A DNA stretch of 64,000 bases. Origin: Bradyrhizobium sp. Rc3b (GTDB lineage: Bacteria; Pseudomonadota; Alphaproteobacteria; Rhizobiales; Xanthobacteraceae). The notes below the pieces were generated by a model. The model saw nothing but the letters and a program-made list of their open reading frames with translations. It was not told where the DNA came from and ran no database searches. The DNA lies in assembly GCF_900114915.1 (NCBI RefSeq), contig NZ_FOUS01000002.1, positions 310,001 to 374,000 of the forward strand, in the 5' to 3' direction. Made by a program: the position numbers and the translations under genes. Positions 1 to 9,698 of this stretch are shown here, one piece after another; position 1 is the first letter of the stretch, and each line of letters opens with the position of its first letter.

Positions 1-1
1 G

Positions 2-592
2 CTGCTGTTCGGCGTGGCCATGGCGGGAACGATCTGGACCTGGCGGAAGGGCTCCGGAATCCTGATCCAGAAGACGCGCCGGATCGAGGTGCCGCTGGAC
101 GATCTGATCCGCAGCCTGGAGAAGCGGCCCCCGCACATCGTCAAGGGCACCGCGGTGTTCCTGACCAGCGATCCCTCCTTTGTGCCGACCGCGCTGCTGC
201 ACAATCTCAAGCACAACAAGGTGCTGCACGAGCACAACGTGATCCTGACCATCGAGACCGCGCATACGCCCCGGGTCGATCTGGCGGAGCGTTTCCGTAT
301 GGAGAAGATCAGCGACAAGTTCTCGAAAGTCCGCCTGCGCTTCGGCTACATGGAGCAGCCGAACGTGCCCAAGGCACTTGCGATCGCGCGCAAGCAGGGC
401 TGGCAGTTCGACATCATGTCGACGTCATTCTTCGTGTCCCGGAGGTCGCTGAAGGCGTCGGCGCAGTCGGGCATGCCGCTCTGGCAGGACCATTTGTTCA
501 TCGCGCTGAGCCGGTCCGCCAACGACGCCACCGATTACTTCCAGATCCCCACGGGACGGGTGGTTGAAGTCGGAACCCAAGTCACCATCTAG
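2..592 (+). CDS. kup: Kup-type K+ uptake protein, C-terminal part (cut by window start)
   Basis: The reading frame is open from base 2, so the gene begins before the window and only the last 196 or so residues are present. They match the cytoplasmic C-terminal domain of Kup/HAK/KUP potassium-proton symporters. The following gene encodes a paralogue with the same ending: both finish with [12 protein letters not shown], then [12 protein letters not shown], and share [10 protein letters not shown]. The transmembrane part lies upstream and cannot be checked. The tandem arrangement with the next gene suggests duplication. Family assignment is sure; whether the full gene is intact is not visible. 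Confidence 0.93.
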   Translation: MLFGVAMAGTIWTWRKGSGILIQKTRRIEVPLDDLIRSLEKRPPHIVKGTAVFLTSDPSFVPTALLHNLKHNKVLHEHNVILTIETAHTPRVDLAERFRMEKISDKFSKVRLRFGYMEQPNVPKALAIARKQGWQFDIMSTSFFVSRRSLKASAQSGMPLWQDHLFIALSRSANDATDYFQIPTGRVVEVGTQVTI

Positions 593-732
593 AACGCAAC
601 TGCCTTAGTCATGCAAATTTGCATGTCTAAGCCCCGGAATCGGGCTAGGCTATGCCGGTAGCGCAGGACTATAAGCCGCGCGCTCTTCCGCCGTTGTGCA
701 GTGAAGCATTTTAGAGGCCACTGGGCTCTCCC

Positions 733-2661
733 ATGACAAGCGATGTAGTGATTTCCGCCCCGGAAACGGCGGCGGCCAATGGCCATGGCGAGGCCCACAC
801 CACCGCCCGTTTCGGTGCGCTGACCCTCGGCAGCATCGGCGTCGTCTACGGCGACATCGGCACCAGCCCGCTCTACGCGTTCCGCGAGGCGGTGACGGCG
901 GCCTCGGGCACCGAAGGGCTCGCGACGCCCGCGGCCGTGCTGGGCGTGCTCTCGCTGATCCTGTGGGCGCTCATCGTCGTGGTGACGCTCAAATATGTCG
1001 TGATCCTGCTCCGCGCCGACAACAACGGCGAGGGCGGCACGCTGGCGCTGATGGCGCTGGCCCAGCGCGCGGTCGGCACCGGCGGCACCACCATCGTCCT
1101 GCTCGGCATCATTTCCGGCGCCTTGTTCTACGGCGACGCCGTGATCACGCCGGCGCAATCGGTGCTGTCGGCCGTCGAAGGCATGAAGGACATCACGCTC
1201 ACATTCGAGCCTTACATTGTTCCGCTGACTTTGGTGATCCTTGTCTGCCTGTTCGCCGTGCAATCGCGCGGCACGGCGAGCGTCGCGGCGTTCTTCGGTC
1301 CGGTCATGTGCGTCTGGTTCGCGGCGATCGCGATCGCCGCGGTCGGTCCGATCATGCGGCAGCCGCTGGTGCTGCTGGCGCTGAACCCGCTCTACGCCGT
1401 GTCGTTCATGATCCACCACGGCATCATCGGCTTCGTGACGCTGGGCGCGGTGTTCCTGGCGGTGACCGGCGCCGAGGCGCTCTATGCCGACCTCGGCCAT
1501 TTCGGCAAGCGGCCGATCCAGACCGCCTGGCTGTTCGTCGTGCTGCCGTCGCTGGCGCTGAACTATCTGGGGCAGGGGGCACTCGTCCTGGATGATCCCG
1601 GCGCGATCGTGAGCCCGTTCTTCCAGTTGTTTCCGCAAGGCTGGATCCGGGGCGCAATGGTCCTGCTTGCTATCATGGCCACCGTGATCGCGAGCCAGGC
1701 GGTCATTACCGGCGCCTATTCGCTGACGCGCCAAGCGATCCAGCTCGGGCTGCTGCCGCGCTTTGAAATTCGCCATACATCCGAAGCCCATTCCGGCCAG
1801 ATCTTCATCCCGCGCATCAACCAGCTGCTGCTGGTCGCCGTGATACTGATGGTGCTCTTGTTCCGTTCCTCCAGTGCGCTGGCGTCCGCATATGGCATCG
1901 CCGTCACGGGGACCATGGTGGTGACGGCGATGATGGGCTTCGTCGTGATCTGGAAGGTCTGGCGATGGTCGCCGTTCACCGCGGCCGCTCTGATTGCGCC
2001 GTTCCTGTTCCTCGACCTGACCTTCCTCGCCGCCAATTTGCTGAAGGTATTCGAGGGCGGATGGGTGCCGCTCGCGCTCGGCACGCTCATGATCATCCTG
2101 ATGTACACGTGGCGGCGCGGCAGCCGGCTCTTGTTCGAGAAGTCGCGCAAGCTCGAATTCCCGCTGGCCGACCTCGTCGCGATGCTGGAGAAGCGGCCGC
2201 CGCAGCGGGTGCCGGGAACCGCCGTGTTCCTGACCTCCGACCCGCTCAGCGCGCCGACGGCGCTGATGCATAGTCTGAAGCACTACAAGGTGCTCCATGA
2301 GAAGAACGTCATTCTCACCATCGAAACCGCGCAGACCCCCCGCATCGATCCGGCCGAGCGGGTCAAGCTGGAGCAGATCTCGCCGACCTTCTCCAAGGTG
2401 ACGCTGAAGTTCGGCTTCATGGAATCGCCCAACGTGCCGAAGGCGCTCGCCATCGCCCGCAAGCTGGGCTGGCAGTTCGACATCATGTCGACCTCGTTCT
2501 TCCTGTCGCGCCGGGCGCTGAAGCCTGCCGTCCATTCCGGAATGCCGCGCTGGCAGGACCGGCTGTTCATCTCGCTCAGCCGGTCGGCCAACGACGCCAC
2601 GGACTATTTCCAGATCCCCTCTGGCCGCGTGGTCGAGGTCGGAACGCAGGTGACGATCTAG
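733..2661 (+). CDS. kup: Kup potassium transport protein, complete second copy
   Basis: A 642-residue protein of normal Kup length, predicted to take up K+ with protons across the inner membrane. The N-terminal region carries the Kup signature [18 protein letters not shown] near residues 35-52, followed by about twelve hydrophobic segments up to about residue 460 and then a soluble C-terminal domain. The start is the ATG at 733, just after CTCTCCC. It follows the first kup copy by 140 bases, and the C-terminal 150 residues of the two are very similar. Bradyrhizobia and related species often carry several kup genes. Which copy works at low K+ or low pH cannot be told from sequence. Confidence 0.97.
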   Translation: MTSDVVISAPETAAANGHGEAHTTARFGALTLGSIGVVYGDIGTSPLYAFREAVTAASGTEGLATPAAVLGVLSLILWALIVVVTLKYVVILLRADNNGEGGTLALMALAQRAVGTGGTTIVLLGIISGALFYGDAVITPAQSVLSAVEGMKDITLTFEPYIVPLTLVILVCLFAVQSRGTASVAAFFGPVMCVWFAAIAIAAVGPIMRQPLVLLALNPLYAVSFMIHHGIIGFVTLGAVFLAVTGAEALYADLGHFGKRPIQTAWLFVVLPSLALNYLGQGALVLDDPGAIVSPFFQLFPQGWIRGAMVLLAIMATVIASQAVITGAYSLTRQAIQLGLLPRFEIRHTSEAHSGQIFIPRINQLLLVAVILMVLLFRSSSALASAYGIAVTGTMVVTAMMGFVVIWKVWRWSPFTAAALIAPFLFLDLTFLAANLLKVFEGGWVPLALGTLMIILMYTWRRGSRLLFEKSRKLEFPLADLVAMLEKRPPQRVPGTAVFLTSDPLSAPTALMHSLKHYKVLHEKNVILTIETAQTPRIDPAERVKLEQISPTFSKVTLKFGFMESPNVPKALAIARKLGWQFDIMSTSFFLSRRALKPAVHSGMPRWQDRLFISLSRSANDATDYFQIPSGRVVEVGTQVTI

Positions 2662-2819
2662 GCGGCCGAATCAACGCCGCACTTCAAGTCGCTGCGATTT
2701 AGCTTTAACTTGCGCCGCGCGGCTCAAGCCTTTGTAGCGCTTGATTTTCGTGAGCCGAGAGGCGAGGTTGCCGCCGGCCGGGATAGGTCCGGCTGGCACG
2801 CGCGACGTTGGAGGATGAT

Positions 2820-3146
2820 GTGGCAAACCAGGTGCAGGATCTGACCCCGGAAGAGGTCTCCAAGGGTGTCGCGGAGGGCCGCTATCTCCTCGTCGACGTG
2901 CGCGAGCCGAACGAGGTCGAAGCCGAGGCCTATCCCTACGGCGTCGTGGTTCCGCTCTCGACCTTCGATCCCAAGGCGATCCCCGATCCCCAAGGCAAGG
3001 ACGTCGTGTTCGCCTGCCGCTCGGGCAAACGCTCGGTGACGGCCTCGCTCGCGGCGCAGGCGGCGGGCCTGCCTTACGACAAGCATCTGGCCGGCGGCAT
3101 GCTCGGCTGGAAGGCGGCGGGGCTTCCCAGCAAGGTCGGTGGCTGA
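2820..3146 (+). CDS. Single-domain rhodanese-like protein
   Basis: A 108-residue cytoplasmic single-domain rhodanese (sulfur carrier or transferase type). Cys66 in the loop CRSGKRS is the expected persulfide-forming residue, and LLVDVREPNEVEAE is the usual conserved segment. I chose GTG 2820 as the start because GGAGG at 2810-2814 lies five bases upstream; a TTG at 2808 is in frame but would place the ribosome site inside the gene. The end overlaps the next gene by eight bases, so the two are probably co-transcribed. The substrate is unknown. Confidence 0.9.
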   Translation: MANQVQDLTPEEVSKGVAEGRYLLVDVREPNEVEAEAYPYGVVVPLSTFDPKAIPDPQGKDVVFACRSGKRSVTASLAAQAAGLPYDKHLAGGMLGWKAAGLPSKVGG

Positions 3147-4335
3147 CCTCGCGATGACGTCCAAGAGCTCCTCGCTGAACAAGGTCTTCGCCGACCTTCC
3201 CGTCACCATCTTCGAGGCGATGTCGCAGGCCGCGCGCGACAATGCCGCCATCAATCTCGGCCAGGGCTTTCCCGACGATCCGGGCCCCGAGGACATCCGC
3301 CGCGCCGCGGCCGAGGCCTCGCTGAACGGCTACAACCAGTACCCCTCGATGATGGGCCTGCCGGAACTGCGCCAGGCGATCGCGACCCATTACGGCCATT
3401 GGCACGGGCTCAAGCTCGATCCGATGAGCGAGGTGATGGTGACCTCCGGCGGCACCGAGGCGCTGACCTCGGCCATCCTCGCGGTGGTCCAGCCCGGCGA
3501 CGAGGTGGTCTGCTTCCAGCCGGTCTACGATTCCTATCTGCCGATCATCCGCCAGGCCGGTGGCATTCCGCGCCTCGTACGGCTCGAGCCGCCGCACTGG
3601 CGGCTGAATGAGGACATGCTGAAAAGCGTCTTCAATTCAAAGACCAAGGCGGTGCTGTTCAACAACCCCTTGAATCCTAGCGCGGTGGTTTTTCCGCGCG
3701 AGGATCTCGAGCTGCTCGCACGCTACTGTCAGGAGTTCGACGTCATCGCGATCTGCGACGAGGTCTGGGAGCACGTCACCTTCGACGAGCACAAGCACAT
3801 CCCGCTGATCACCATTCCCGGCATGCGCGAGCGCACCATCAAGGTCGGCTCGGCCGGCAAGATCTTCTCGCTGACGGGCTGGAAGATCGGCTTCGTCTGC
3901 GCCGCGCCGCCGCTCTTGCGCGTCGCAGCCAAGGTGCACCAGTTCCTGACCTTCACCACGGCGCCGAACCTGCAGGCCGCCGTCGCCTACGGCCTCGGCA
4001 AGCCGGACGAATATTTCCTGTCGATGCGGAAAGACCTGACGCGGAGCAGGGACCGCCTGACCAAGGGGCTGGAAAGCCTCGGCTTCCCCGTGCTGAAGTC
4101 GCAAGGCACCTACTTCCTCACCGTCGACCTGTCGCCGCTCGGGCTCAACGAGAGCGACACCGAGTTCTGCTGGCGGATTGTCAAGGACTACAAGGTGGCG
4201 GCGATCCCGGTGTCGGCGTTCTACGAGCAGGACCCCGTGACCTCGGTGGTGCGCTTCTGCTTTGCCAAGAAGGACGAGACGCTCGACACCGCGCTGGAGC
4301 GGCTGTCGGACGCGGTGCGTGGACGCAAGAGGTAG
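3139..4335 (+). CDS. Class I/II pyridoxal-phosphate aminotransferase
   Basis: A 398-residue fold-type I aminotransferase. The PLP lysine is Lys241 in SAGKIFSLTGWKIGF, a form typical of the methionine/kynurenine aminotransferase (YbdL/KAT) branch. NLGQGFPDDPGP near the N-terminus and NNPLNPSA in the middle fit the same group. A GTG at 3139 or the ATG at 3154 could be the start; neither has a strong ribosome site. It overlaps the rhodanese gene and is followed three bases later by a polyamine-binding protein gene. The amino donor is not predictable from sequence. Confidence 0.92.
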   Translation: MADLAMTSKSSSLNKVFADLPVTIFEAMSQAARDNAAINLGQGFPDDPGPEDIRRAAAEASLNGYNQYPSMMGLPELRQAIATHYGHWHGLKLDPMSEVMVTSGGTEALTSAILAVVQPGDEVVCFQPVYDSYLPIIRQAGGIPRLVRLEPPHWRLNEDMLKSVFNSKTKAVLFNNPLNPSAVVFPREDLELLARYCQEFDVIAICDEVWEHVTFDEHKHIPLITIPGMRERTIKVGSAGKIFSLTGWKIGFVCAAPPLLRVAAKVHQFLTFTTAPNLQAAVAYGLGKPDEYFLSMRKDLTRSRDRLTKGLESLGFPVLKSQGTYFLTVDLSPLGLNESDTEFCWRIVKDYKVAAIPVSAFYEQDPVTSVVRFCFAKKDETLDTALERLSDAVRGRKR

Positions 4336-4337
4336 AG

Positions 4338-5450
4338 ATGACCAATGTCGGCCGCTCCGGGATTTGCCGTGCTTTTGCAATCGCCGCCGCGCTGACGTTG
4401 CTTTCCGCTCCCGTCAGGGCCGAGGAGCGGGTCGTCAATTTCTACAACTGGTCCAACTATATGGCGCCGGATGTCCTCGAGGCCTTCACCAAGGAGACCG
4501 GCATCAAGGTCGTCTACGACACCTTCGATGCCAACGAGACGCTGGAGACGCGCCTGATGGCCGGCAAGTCCGGCTACGACGTCGTGGTGCCCACGGCCTA
4601 TTTCCTGCAGCGCCAGATCAAGGCCAACATCTTCCAGACGCTCGACAAGGCGAAGCTGCCGAACCTGGAAAATGCCTGGCCGATGGTGACCAAGAACCTT
4701 GCGACCTACGATCCCGGCAACAACTACGCCGCCAACTACATGTGGGGCACGACGGGCATCGGCTACAACGTCGCCAAGGTGAAGCAGATCCTGGGGCCGG
4801 ATGCCAAGATCGACAGCTGGGACATCGTCTTCAAGCCGGAGAACCTCGCCAAGTTCAGAGACTGCGGCGTGCACATGCTCGACTCCGCCGACGACGTCTT
4901 TCCGGCGGCGCTGAACTATCTCGGGCTCGATCCGAACTCGACCAAGCAAGCCGACCTTGAGAAGGCCGCCGATGTCGTCGCAAAAGTCCGCCCCTTCGTG
5001 CGCAAGTTCCACTCGTCTGAATATCTGAGCGCGCTCGCGACCGGCGAGATCTGCTTCGTGGTCGGCTGGTCCGGCGACATCATGCAGGCCCGCGCGCGTG
5101 CTGCCGAGGCGAAGAGTGGCATCGAGATCGGCTACGCCATTCCGAAGGAGGGCGCACAGATGTTCTTCGACAATCTCGCGATCCCCGCGGATGCGAAGAA
5201 CGTGAGGGAAGCCTACGAGCTGATCAACTATCTCTATCGGCCCGATGTCGCCGCCAAGAACTCGGACTTCCTGTCCTACGCGAGCGGCAACCTCGCCAGC
5301 CAGAAGCTGGTCGATCCGAAGATTTTGAACGACAAGAACATCTATCCGGACGAGGCGACGCTCGCAAAACTGTTCGTCATCACGGCGCGCGAGCCGGCGA
5401 CCCAGCGCATCATCAACCGGCTCTGGACCAAGGTGAAGACGGGGCGGTGA
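4338..5450 (+). CDS. Periplasmic putrescine/spermidine-binding protein (PotF family)
   Basis: A 370-residue exported protein with a signal peptide (AFAIAAALTLLSAPVRA, cleavage near residue 29) and the PotD/PotF opening VVNFYNWSNYMAPDVLEAF. LMAGKSGYDVVVPTAYFL and DCGVHMLDSADDVFPAAL are family hallmarks. It should bind polyamines in the periplasm for an ABC importer, but no potGHI-type ATPase or permease is next to it, so its partner lies elsewhere or it is a sensor. It starts three bases after the aminotransferase stop, suggesting an operon. Confidence 0.93.
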   Translation: MTNVGRSGICRAFAIAAALTLLSAPVRAEERVVNFYNWSNYMAPDVLEAFTKETGIKVVYDTFDANETLETRLMAGKSGYDVVVPTAYFLQRQIKANIFQTLDKAKLPNLENAWPMVTKNLATYDPGNNYAANYMWGTTGIGYNVAKVKQILGPDAKIDSWDIVFKPENLAKFRDCGVHMLDSADDVFPAALNYLGLDPNSTKQADLEKAADVVAKVRPFVRKFHSSEYLSALATGEICFVVGWSGDIMQARARAAEAKSGIEIGYAIPKEGAQMFFDNLAIPADAKNVREAYELINYLYRPDVAAKNSDFLSYASGNLASQKLVDPKILNDKNIYPDEATLAKLFVITAREPATQRIINRLWTKVKTGR

Positions 5451-5489
5451 GGGGCATTCGTCGCTCCGCTCTTCGCAATGACGGCGTAA

Positions 5490-6422
5490 CTACCGCCACC
5501 TGCGATGCAGCCAGAGCCACTGCTCGGGATGCTCGCGCACCCAGCCTTCCACCACGCTGGTGATTGCCTGGGTCGTGCCCTGGATGTCGATCTTGCCGTC
5601 GGCGTCGCGCACCGGCTTGACCTCTTCGGTGAGCTCGCCTCGAAAGCGGCCATCGGGCAGGCGGATGATGCGGACGCCGTGGATCGGGCATTCGACCTGG
5701 CGCAAGAGGCGGGCCAGCATCGGGTTGGCGCGGGTCTTGCGGCCGAAGAAGGTGACCTCGACGCCGGCGGTCAGATACTGGTCGATCAGCATGGCGACAT
5801 GCTTGCCGTCCTTGAGCGCCTGCGCGAGCCGCAGCGGCGCGTCGCGGCCCGCCGGGATCAGCGTGCCCATGTTGACCTGGCGCATCTCCTGGATGATGCG
5901 GTCGGCGGAGGCGATGTTCGGCCGGCGATAGAGGATCGCGGTATCCAGCTCATGCGCGACGGCAGCGAGCGCCGGCAGCTCCCAATTGGCGAGATGCGCG
6001 GCAAAGATCAGCGCCGGCTTGCCGTCGTCGCGAATCTGGTCGAACAGCTCGATGCTGCGCGGCGACAATTCGATCCGGCTTTTTTCCGGATGGTCGCGAT
6101 CGTAATCCCAGACATGGTCGATATGGGCGAATTCGGCACCGACGCGGCCGAGATTGTCCCAGACGCCCATCAGGATGGCTTCGATCTCTTCGGCCGACTT
6201 CTCTGGAAACGCCGCGGTGAGGTTGGCGCGGCCGATGCGGTGCTCGCGCAGGCGCGGGCCGATCAGCTTCACCACGCGCGCGAAAAAGTCCGAGGTCTTG
6301 GCCGGATCGAAATAGCGCGTGGTGCGCAGCATGCCCACGGTGGCGGCGCCGATCAGGCTGCCGCCGATCGATTTTGCAGCCTCCCGCGCGCGGGCCTTCG
6401 TCCTCGCAGGAAGCAGCGCCAT
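5490..6422 (-). CDS. lpxXL: Lipid A very-long-chain acyltransferase (LpxL/HtrB family)
   Basis: A 310-residue member of the lysophospholipid/lauroyl acyltransferase family. The catalytic HX4E motif is seen as His143-LANW-Glu148, and a hydrophobic stretch lies near the N-terminus. Its place at the end of acpXL-fabZXL-fabF2XL-fabF1XL identifies it as LpxXL, which transfers the (omega-1)-hydroxylated very-long-chain acyl group from AcpXL to lipid A at the inner membrane. It starts eight bases after fabF1XL ends. In Rhizobium an adh2XL gene lies between these two; here there is no room for it. Confidence 0.93.
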   Translation of the reverse strand: MALLPARTKARAREAAKSIGGSLIGAATVGMLRTTRYFDPAKTSDFFARVVKLIGPRLREHRIGRANLTAAFPEKSAEEIEAILMGVWDNLGRVGAEFAHIDHVWDYDRDHPEKSRIELSPRSIELFDQIRDDGKPALIFAAHLANWELPALAAVAHELDTAILYRRPNIASADRIIQEMRQVNMGTLIPAGRDAPLRLAQALKDGKHVAMLIDQYLTAGVEVTFFGRKTRANPMLARLLRQVECPIHGVRIIRLPDGRFRGELTEEVKPVRDADGKIDIQGTTQAITSVVEGWVREHPEQWLWLHRRWR

Positions 6423-6430
6423 GCGTCCGG

Positions 6431-7708
6431 TCAGGCCGGTTCGCGGGTCAGGATCAGCGAGGCGTTCTGGCCGCCGAAGCCGAACGAGTTCGACATCACC
6501 GCGGTGACGCGGGCGTCGCGCGCCTTGTTGCCGACGACGTTGAACAGGATCGTGGGATCCGGCGTCTCGTAGTTGATCGTCGGCGGGATGCGCTGATGCT
6601 CGAGCGTCAGCAGCGAGAAGATCGCCTCCACCGCGCCGGCCGCCGAGATGGTGTGGCCGACCATCGACTTGTTGGAGGTCACCGGAATCTTCTGCGCGAG
6701 CTCGCCGAACACGGCCGATGTCGTGTTGAACTCCATCTTGTCGTTCTCGGGCGTCGCGGTGCCGTGCGCGTTGATGTGGTCGATCTGGTCCGGCGTCATG
6801 CCGGCATCGGCCAACGTCTTGTTCATGCAGCCGATGATCGGCTTGCCGTCGGGCGAAGAGCGGGTGCGATGGAAGGAATCGGTGAGCTCGCCGCAGCCGG
6901 CGATCACGCCGAGAATCTTTGCGCCGCGCGCGGTGGCGGCCTCAAAGCTTTCCAGCACGAGCGCGCCGGCGCCTTCGGCCATGACGAAGCCGTCGCGGTT
7001 CTTGGAGAAGGGGCGGGAGGCCGCCTGCGGCGGATCGTTCTGGGTCGACAGCGCCGAAAGCAGCGAGAAGCGTACCAGGGCTTCCGGATTCACGGTGCCG
7101 TCGGTCGCGACGCACAGCGCAGCGTCGGTCTCGCCGCGGCGGATCGCCTCGACGCCGAGCTGGATCGAGGTGGCTCCGGACGCGCAGGCCGTCGACAGCG
7201 AGATCGGCGAGCCCTTGGTGCCGAAGGTCTCGGCGAGATGTGCGGCTACCGAGCCGAACATGAAGCGGTGATGATAGGCGCTGTACTTGCCGCCGCCGGA
7301 GATACGCAAGAGATCGTCATAGTTGAAGTCGAGCGCGCCGACGGCGCGGCCGAGCTCGCGGCGCTGCGGCCATTCGACCTCGACCGGCGCAACCGCGAGG
7401 AAGAGGGGCCCCGGGAAATCGGCCTTGGCGCCGATGCCGGCCTGCTCGAGCGCTTCCTCCGTCACGAGCTCAGCCATCCGCTCGGACAGGCCGGTGGAGG
7501 AGAACGGATCGACGCTGACGAAATCGACAGTGCCGGCCATCGTGGTCTTCAGGCCGTCGACCGGAAAGCGCGTGATGGTGCGGATGCCGGATTCGCCGGC
7601 AACGAGCTTGGCCCAATTGTCGGCCTTGCCGGCACCGAGCGAGGTCATGATGCCCATGCCGGTGACGACGACGACGGGGCGCCCGAGTTTATCGCGTGGT
7701 GCAGTCAT
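6431..7708 (-). CDS. fabF1XL: Beta-ketoacyl-ACP synthase, active subunit for very-long-chain acyl synthesis
   Basis: A 425-residue KAS II-type condensing enzyme. The complete Cys-His-His triad is visible: Cys175 in STACASG, His315 in NAHGTATP and His352 in VGHTISAAG. It is expected to elongate acyl chains on AcpXL. The start at 7708 is supported by GGGGGAA about five bases upstream and by alignment of VVVTGMGIMTSLG with family N-termini; a longer open frame up to 7960 has no such similarity. It follows fabF2XL by 19 bases, and the two proteins may form a heterodimer. Confidence 0.95.
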   Translation of the reverse strand: MTAPRDKLGRPVVVVTGMGIMTSLGAGKADNWAKLVAGESGIRTITRFPVDGLKTTMAGTVDFVSVDPFSSTGLSERMAELVTEEALEQAGIGAKADFPGPLFLAVAPVEVEWPQRRELGRAVGALDFNYDDLLRISGGGKYSAYHHRFMFGSVAAHLAETFGTKGSPISLSTACASGATSIQLGVEAIRRGETDAALCVATDGTVNPEALVRFSLLSALSTQNDPPQAASRPFSKNRDGFVMAEGAGALVLESFEAATARGAKILGVIAGCGELTDSFHRTRSSPDGKPIIGCMNKTLADAGMTPDQIDHINAHGTATPENDKMEFNTTSAVFGELAQKIPVTSNKSMVGHTISAAGAVEAIFSLLTLEHQRIPPTINYETPDPTILFNVVGNKARDARVTAVMSNSFGFGGQNASLILTREPA

Positions 7709-7727
7709 GTCGATTCCCCCGGGTGAG

Positions 7728-8933
7728 CTAGCTAACTGCCTCGACCAGCGCCATGCCTTCGCCGCGCCAGTGTCCGGCTCCCACCACCACAATCTGGGTG
7801 GGCGCTCCCTGCATTTCAATCTCGGTGCCGGTGGAATCGTTCGGCGGGAACAGCGCACCGCGCGAGATCGACAGCGCGGCGAGCGCGATGCCGAGCGGGA
7901 ATTGCGTCTCCATGGTGTGGCCGAACATCGTGCCGGTCGAACGCACCGGGAAGTCGGCATGGCCTTTCAGGAAGTCGCGCTCCTCCGAGGTCGCCGGCTC
8001 CGCACCGGTCGCGCCTGAGATGATCGCGCCTTTGCCTTCGCGCCTGGGCAGCTTGGCCCACAGCTGCTCCAGCGTCGCGGCCATGTCGCCGGGCTGCTTG
8101 CGCCGGGCGAGGTCGGCGACCACGCTCGACAGTCTTGCGAACGGCTTTGCGCCGCGCGCTTGCGCGTGCGCTTTCGACTCCAGCACCAGGAAGGCGCCGG
8201 CAGATCCCAGCGCGAAGCCAGCGTGGTCCTTGCGCGCCCAGACCGGAGCGAACTTGTCCTTGAGGTTGAAATCGCCGAATTCGTAGAGGACGAGCAAATC
8301 CTTGCGCTCGCCGTTATGCGAGCCGCCGACCAGCGCGATGTCGCTCTCGCCCGAGGCGATGCGTGCAAGCGCGATGCGGGCGGCATCGGCGCCGGCGACC
8401 TCTTCGCCCATGAAAGTGCGCGAGGTGCCGCCAAGTCCGTGCACGATGGCGATGTTTCCCGCGAGCAGGTTGGAGAGCTGCGCCAGGAACAGCGTCGGCC
8501 TGAGATCGCTCATCAGCCGTTCGTTGAGGAAGCCGGGCGCGTTCGCCCCCTTGGCCTCGGCCGTCAAGACGCCGGTGTCGACGTTGAGATCGCGCTCGCC
8601 GCCGCCTGCGGCCACCACCATGTCGATCTTCGACAGGATGTCCTTGTTGCCCTTGATCCCGGCGGAATCGAGCGCAAGGCCGGCGGCATAGGTGCCGATG
8701 CGCTGCCAGGCTTCCATCTGGCGCTGGTCGCCCTTCTTCGGGATCTGGCTGTCGAAGCTAACAGGCGTCAAGGGATGCACGACGTAGGGCGCAAAGCCCT
8801 TCTCGTCGACATTGATGCGCTTCTCGGCAAGCGCGGCCCAGTTGGCGTCCAGGCCCTCGCCGAGCGAGGTCGCGAGTCCAATGCCGGTGATCCAGACTTC
8901 GGTCTGGCCGGGCTTCGAAGCAGTGTCAGTCAT
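7728..8933 (-). CDS. fabF2XL: Beta-ketoacyl-ACP synthase homologue without a catalytic cysteine
   Basis: A 401-residue thiolase-fold protein of the KAS II family (start WITGIGLATSLGEGLDANW). It contains no cysteine anywhere. By hand alignment the nucleophile position falls on Glu178 or Val179, the first catalytic His is replaced by Ala308 (ISGATGAE in place of NAHGTAT), and only the second His (His339, FGHTMETQ) remains. This pattern recalls the chain-length-factor subunits of type II polyketide synthases. It sits between fabZXL (4-base overlap) and fabF1XL, so a non-condensing partner of FabF1XL is a reasonable inference. Family and locus are certain; the role is inferred. Confidence 0.9.
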   Translation of the reverse strand: MTDTASKPGQTEVWITGIGLATSLGEGLDANWAALAEKRINVDEKGFAPYVVHPLTPVSFDSQIPKKGDQRQMEAWQRIGTYAAGLALDSAGIKGNKDILSKIDMVVAAGGGERDLNVDTGVLTAEAKGANAPGFLNERLMSDLRPTLFLAQLSNLLAGNIAIVHGLGGTSRTFMGEEVAGADAARIALARIASGESDIALVGGSHNGERKDLLVLYEFGDFNLKDKFAPVWARKDHAGFALGSAGAFLVLESKAHAQARGAKPFARLSSVVADLARRKQPGDMAATLEQLWAKLPRREGKGAIISGATGAEPATSEERDFLKGHADFPVRSTGTMFGHTMETQFPLGIALAALSISRGALFPPNDSTGTEIEMQGAPTQIVVVGAGHWRGEGMALVEAVS

Positions 8934-9400
8934 GGCGATACGGCCTGTTGCGGAAAGCCGACGCGCTCGGCGACTTTCGCCATGTAGCCGCGCATATCCG
9001 CATTGGGGAAGGGGATCAGCGTGAAGGTCAGCGCCGAGTTCGCGCGCAGCTTGCCGCCGACCCTGATCTTGGCTTCGGTCATGGCATAGCCGGAGCCTTC
9101 ATGGACGAGGCTCGCCTCGATGCTCATGAGATCGCCTGGGAAGACCGAGCCGCGGACCTTGGCCTCCTTCACGGCGGCAAGGATCGGCATGCGCTCGAAC
9201 TTGAACACGCCGAGTTGAAGCCAGCCCGAAGCCTGCGCCATCGATTCGATCAGGAGCACGCCGGGCATCAAGGGGTAACCCGGGAAGTGCCCCTCGAAGA
9301 TGGTGCTCTCCTGCGGGACCTGCGCTTCGACGACGATCGTCTTCTCGTCGACCTTGAGGTCGACGATGCGATCAATCATGTGGAAGTATTCGAGTTGCAT
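8930..9400 (-). CDS. fabZXL: 3-hydroxyacyl-ACP dehydratase of the lipid A long-chain pathway
   Basis: A 156-residue hot-dog-fold dehydratase. The active-site segment EGHFPGYPLMPG supplies His38, and Glu52 lies in LIESMAQASGW as in FabZ. It should dehydrate 3-hydroxyacyl-AcpXL during elongation. ATG 9400 is chosen because MQLEYFHMIDRIV aligns with family starts; an upstream in-frame start at 9436 would overlap acpXL. Its stop overlaps the start of fabF2XL by ATGA, indicating translational coupling. Confidence 0.94.
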   Translation of the reverse strand: MQLEYFHMIDRIVDLKVDEKTIVVEAQVPQESTIFEGHFPGYPLMPGVLLIESMAQASGWLQLGVFKFERMPILAAVKEAKVRGSVFPGDLMSIEASLVHEGSGYAMTEAKIRVGGKLRANSALTFTLIPFPNADMRGYMAKVAERVGFPQQAVSP

Positions 9401-9410
9401 GACCGCGCGC

Positions 9411-9698
9411 TTAGGCGCTCGCGCCCTTGGCCGCAACCAGTTCGTCGATGCGGGCGCACAGATTCTTCAGCACGAAATACTGCTCGGTGGTCGCCTTGCC
9501 GTCGTTGACCTCCTGGGTCCACTTTTCCAGCGGGAGCTTGATGCCGAACTGCTTGTCGATCGCAAACGCGATATCGAGGAAATCGAGGCTGTCGATGCCG
9601 AGATCGTCAATGGCATGACTATCCGGCGTGATCGTGTCGCGCGGGATGTCGCAGGTTTCAGCGATGATCGTGGCGACCTGATCGAATGTGGAAGACAT
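9411..9698 (-). CDS. acpXL: Acyl carrier protein for very-long-chain lipid A acyl synthesis
   Basis: A 95-residue acidic acyl carrier protein with the phosphopantetheine site Ser37 in GIDSLDFLD. The length and the C-terminal extension beyond ordinary AcpP fit AcpXL. ATG 9698 is preferred over GTG 9701 because AAAGG lies seven bases upstream. It is the first gene of the minus-strand lipid A acyl operon, so a promoter is expected within 9700-9900. It carries the growing C26-C32-type chain through FabZXL and FabF1/2XL to LpxXL. Confidence 0.95.
   Translation of the reverse strand: MSSTFDQVATIIAETCDIPRDTITPDSHAIDDLGIDSLDFLDIAFAIDKQFGIKLPLEKWTQEVNDGKATTEQYFVLKNLCARIDELVAAKGASA

Noticed and set aside
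589..2535. A 648-codon open frame on the minus strand opposite kup
   Set aside because: It is antisense to a certain gene. Its product is extremely rich in Arg, His, Gln and Asp, as expected of a mirror frame in high-GC DNA.
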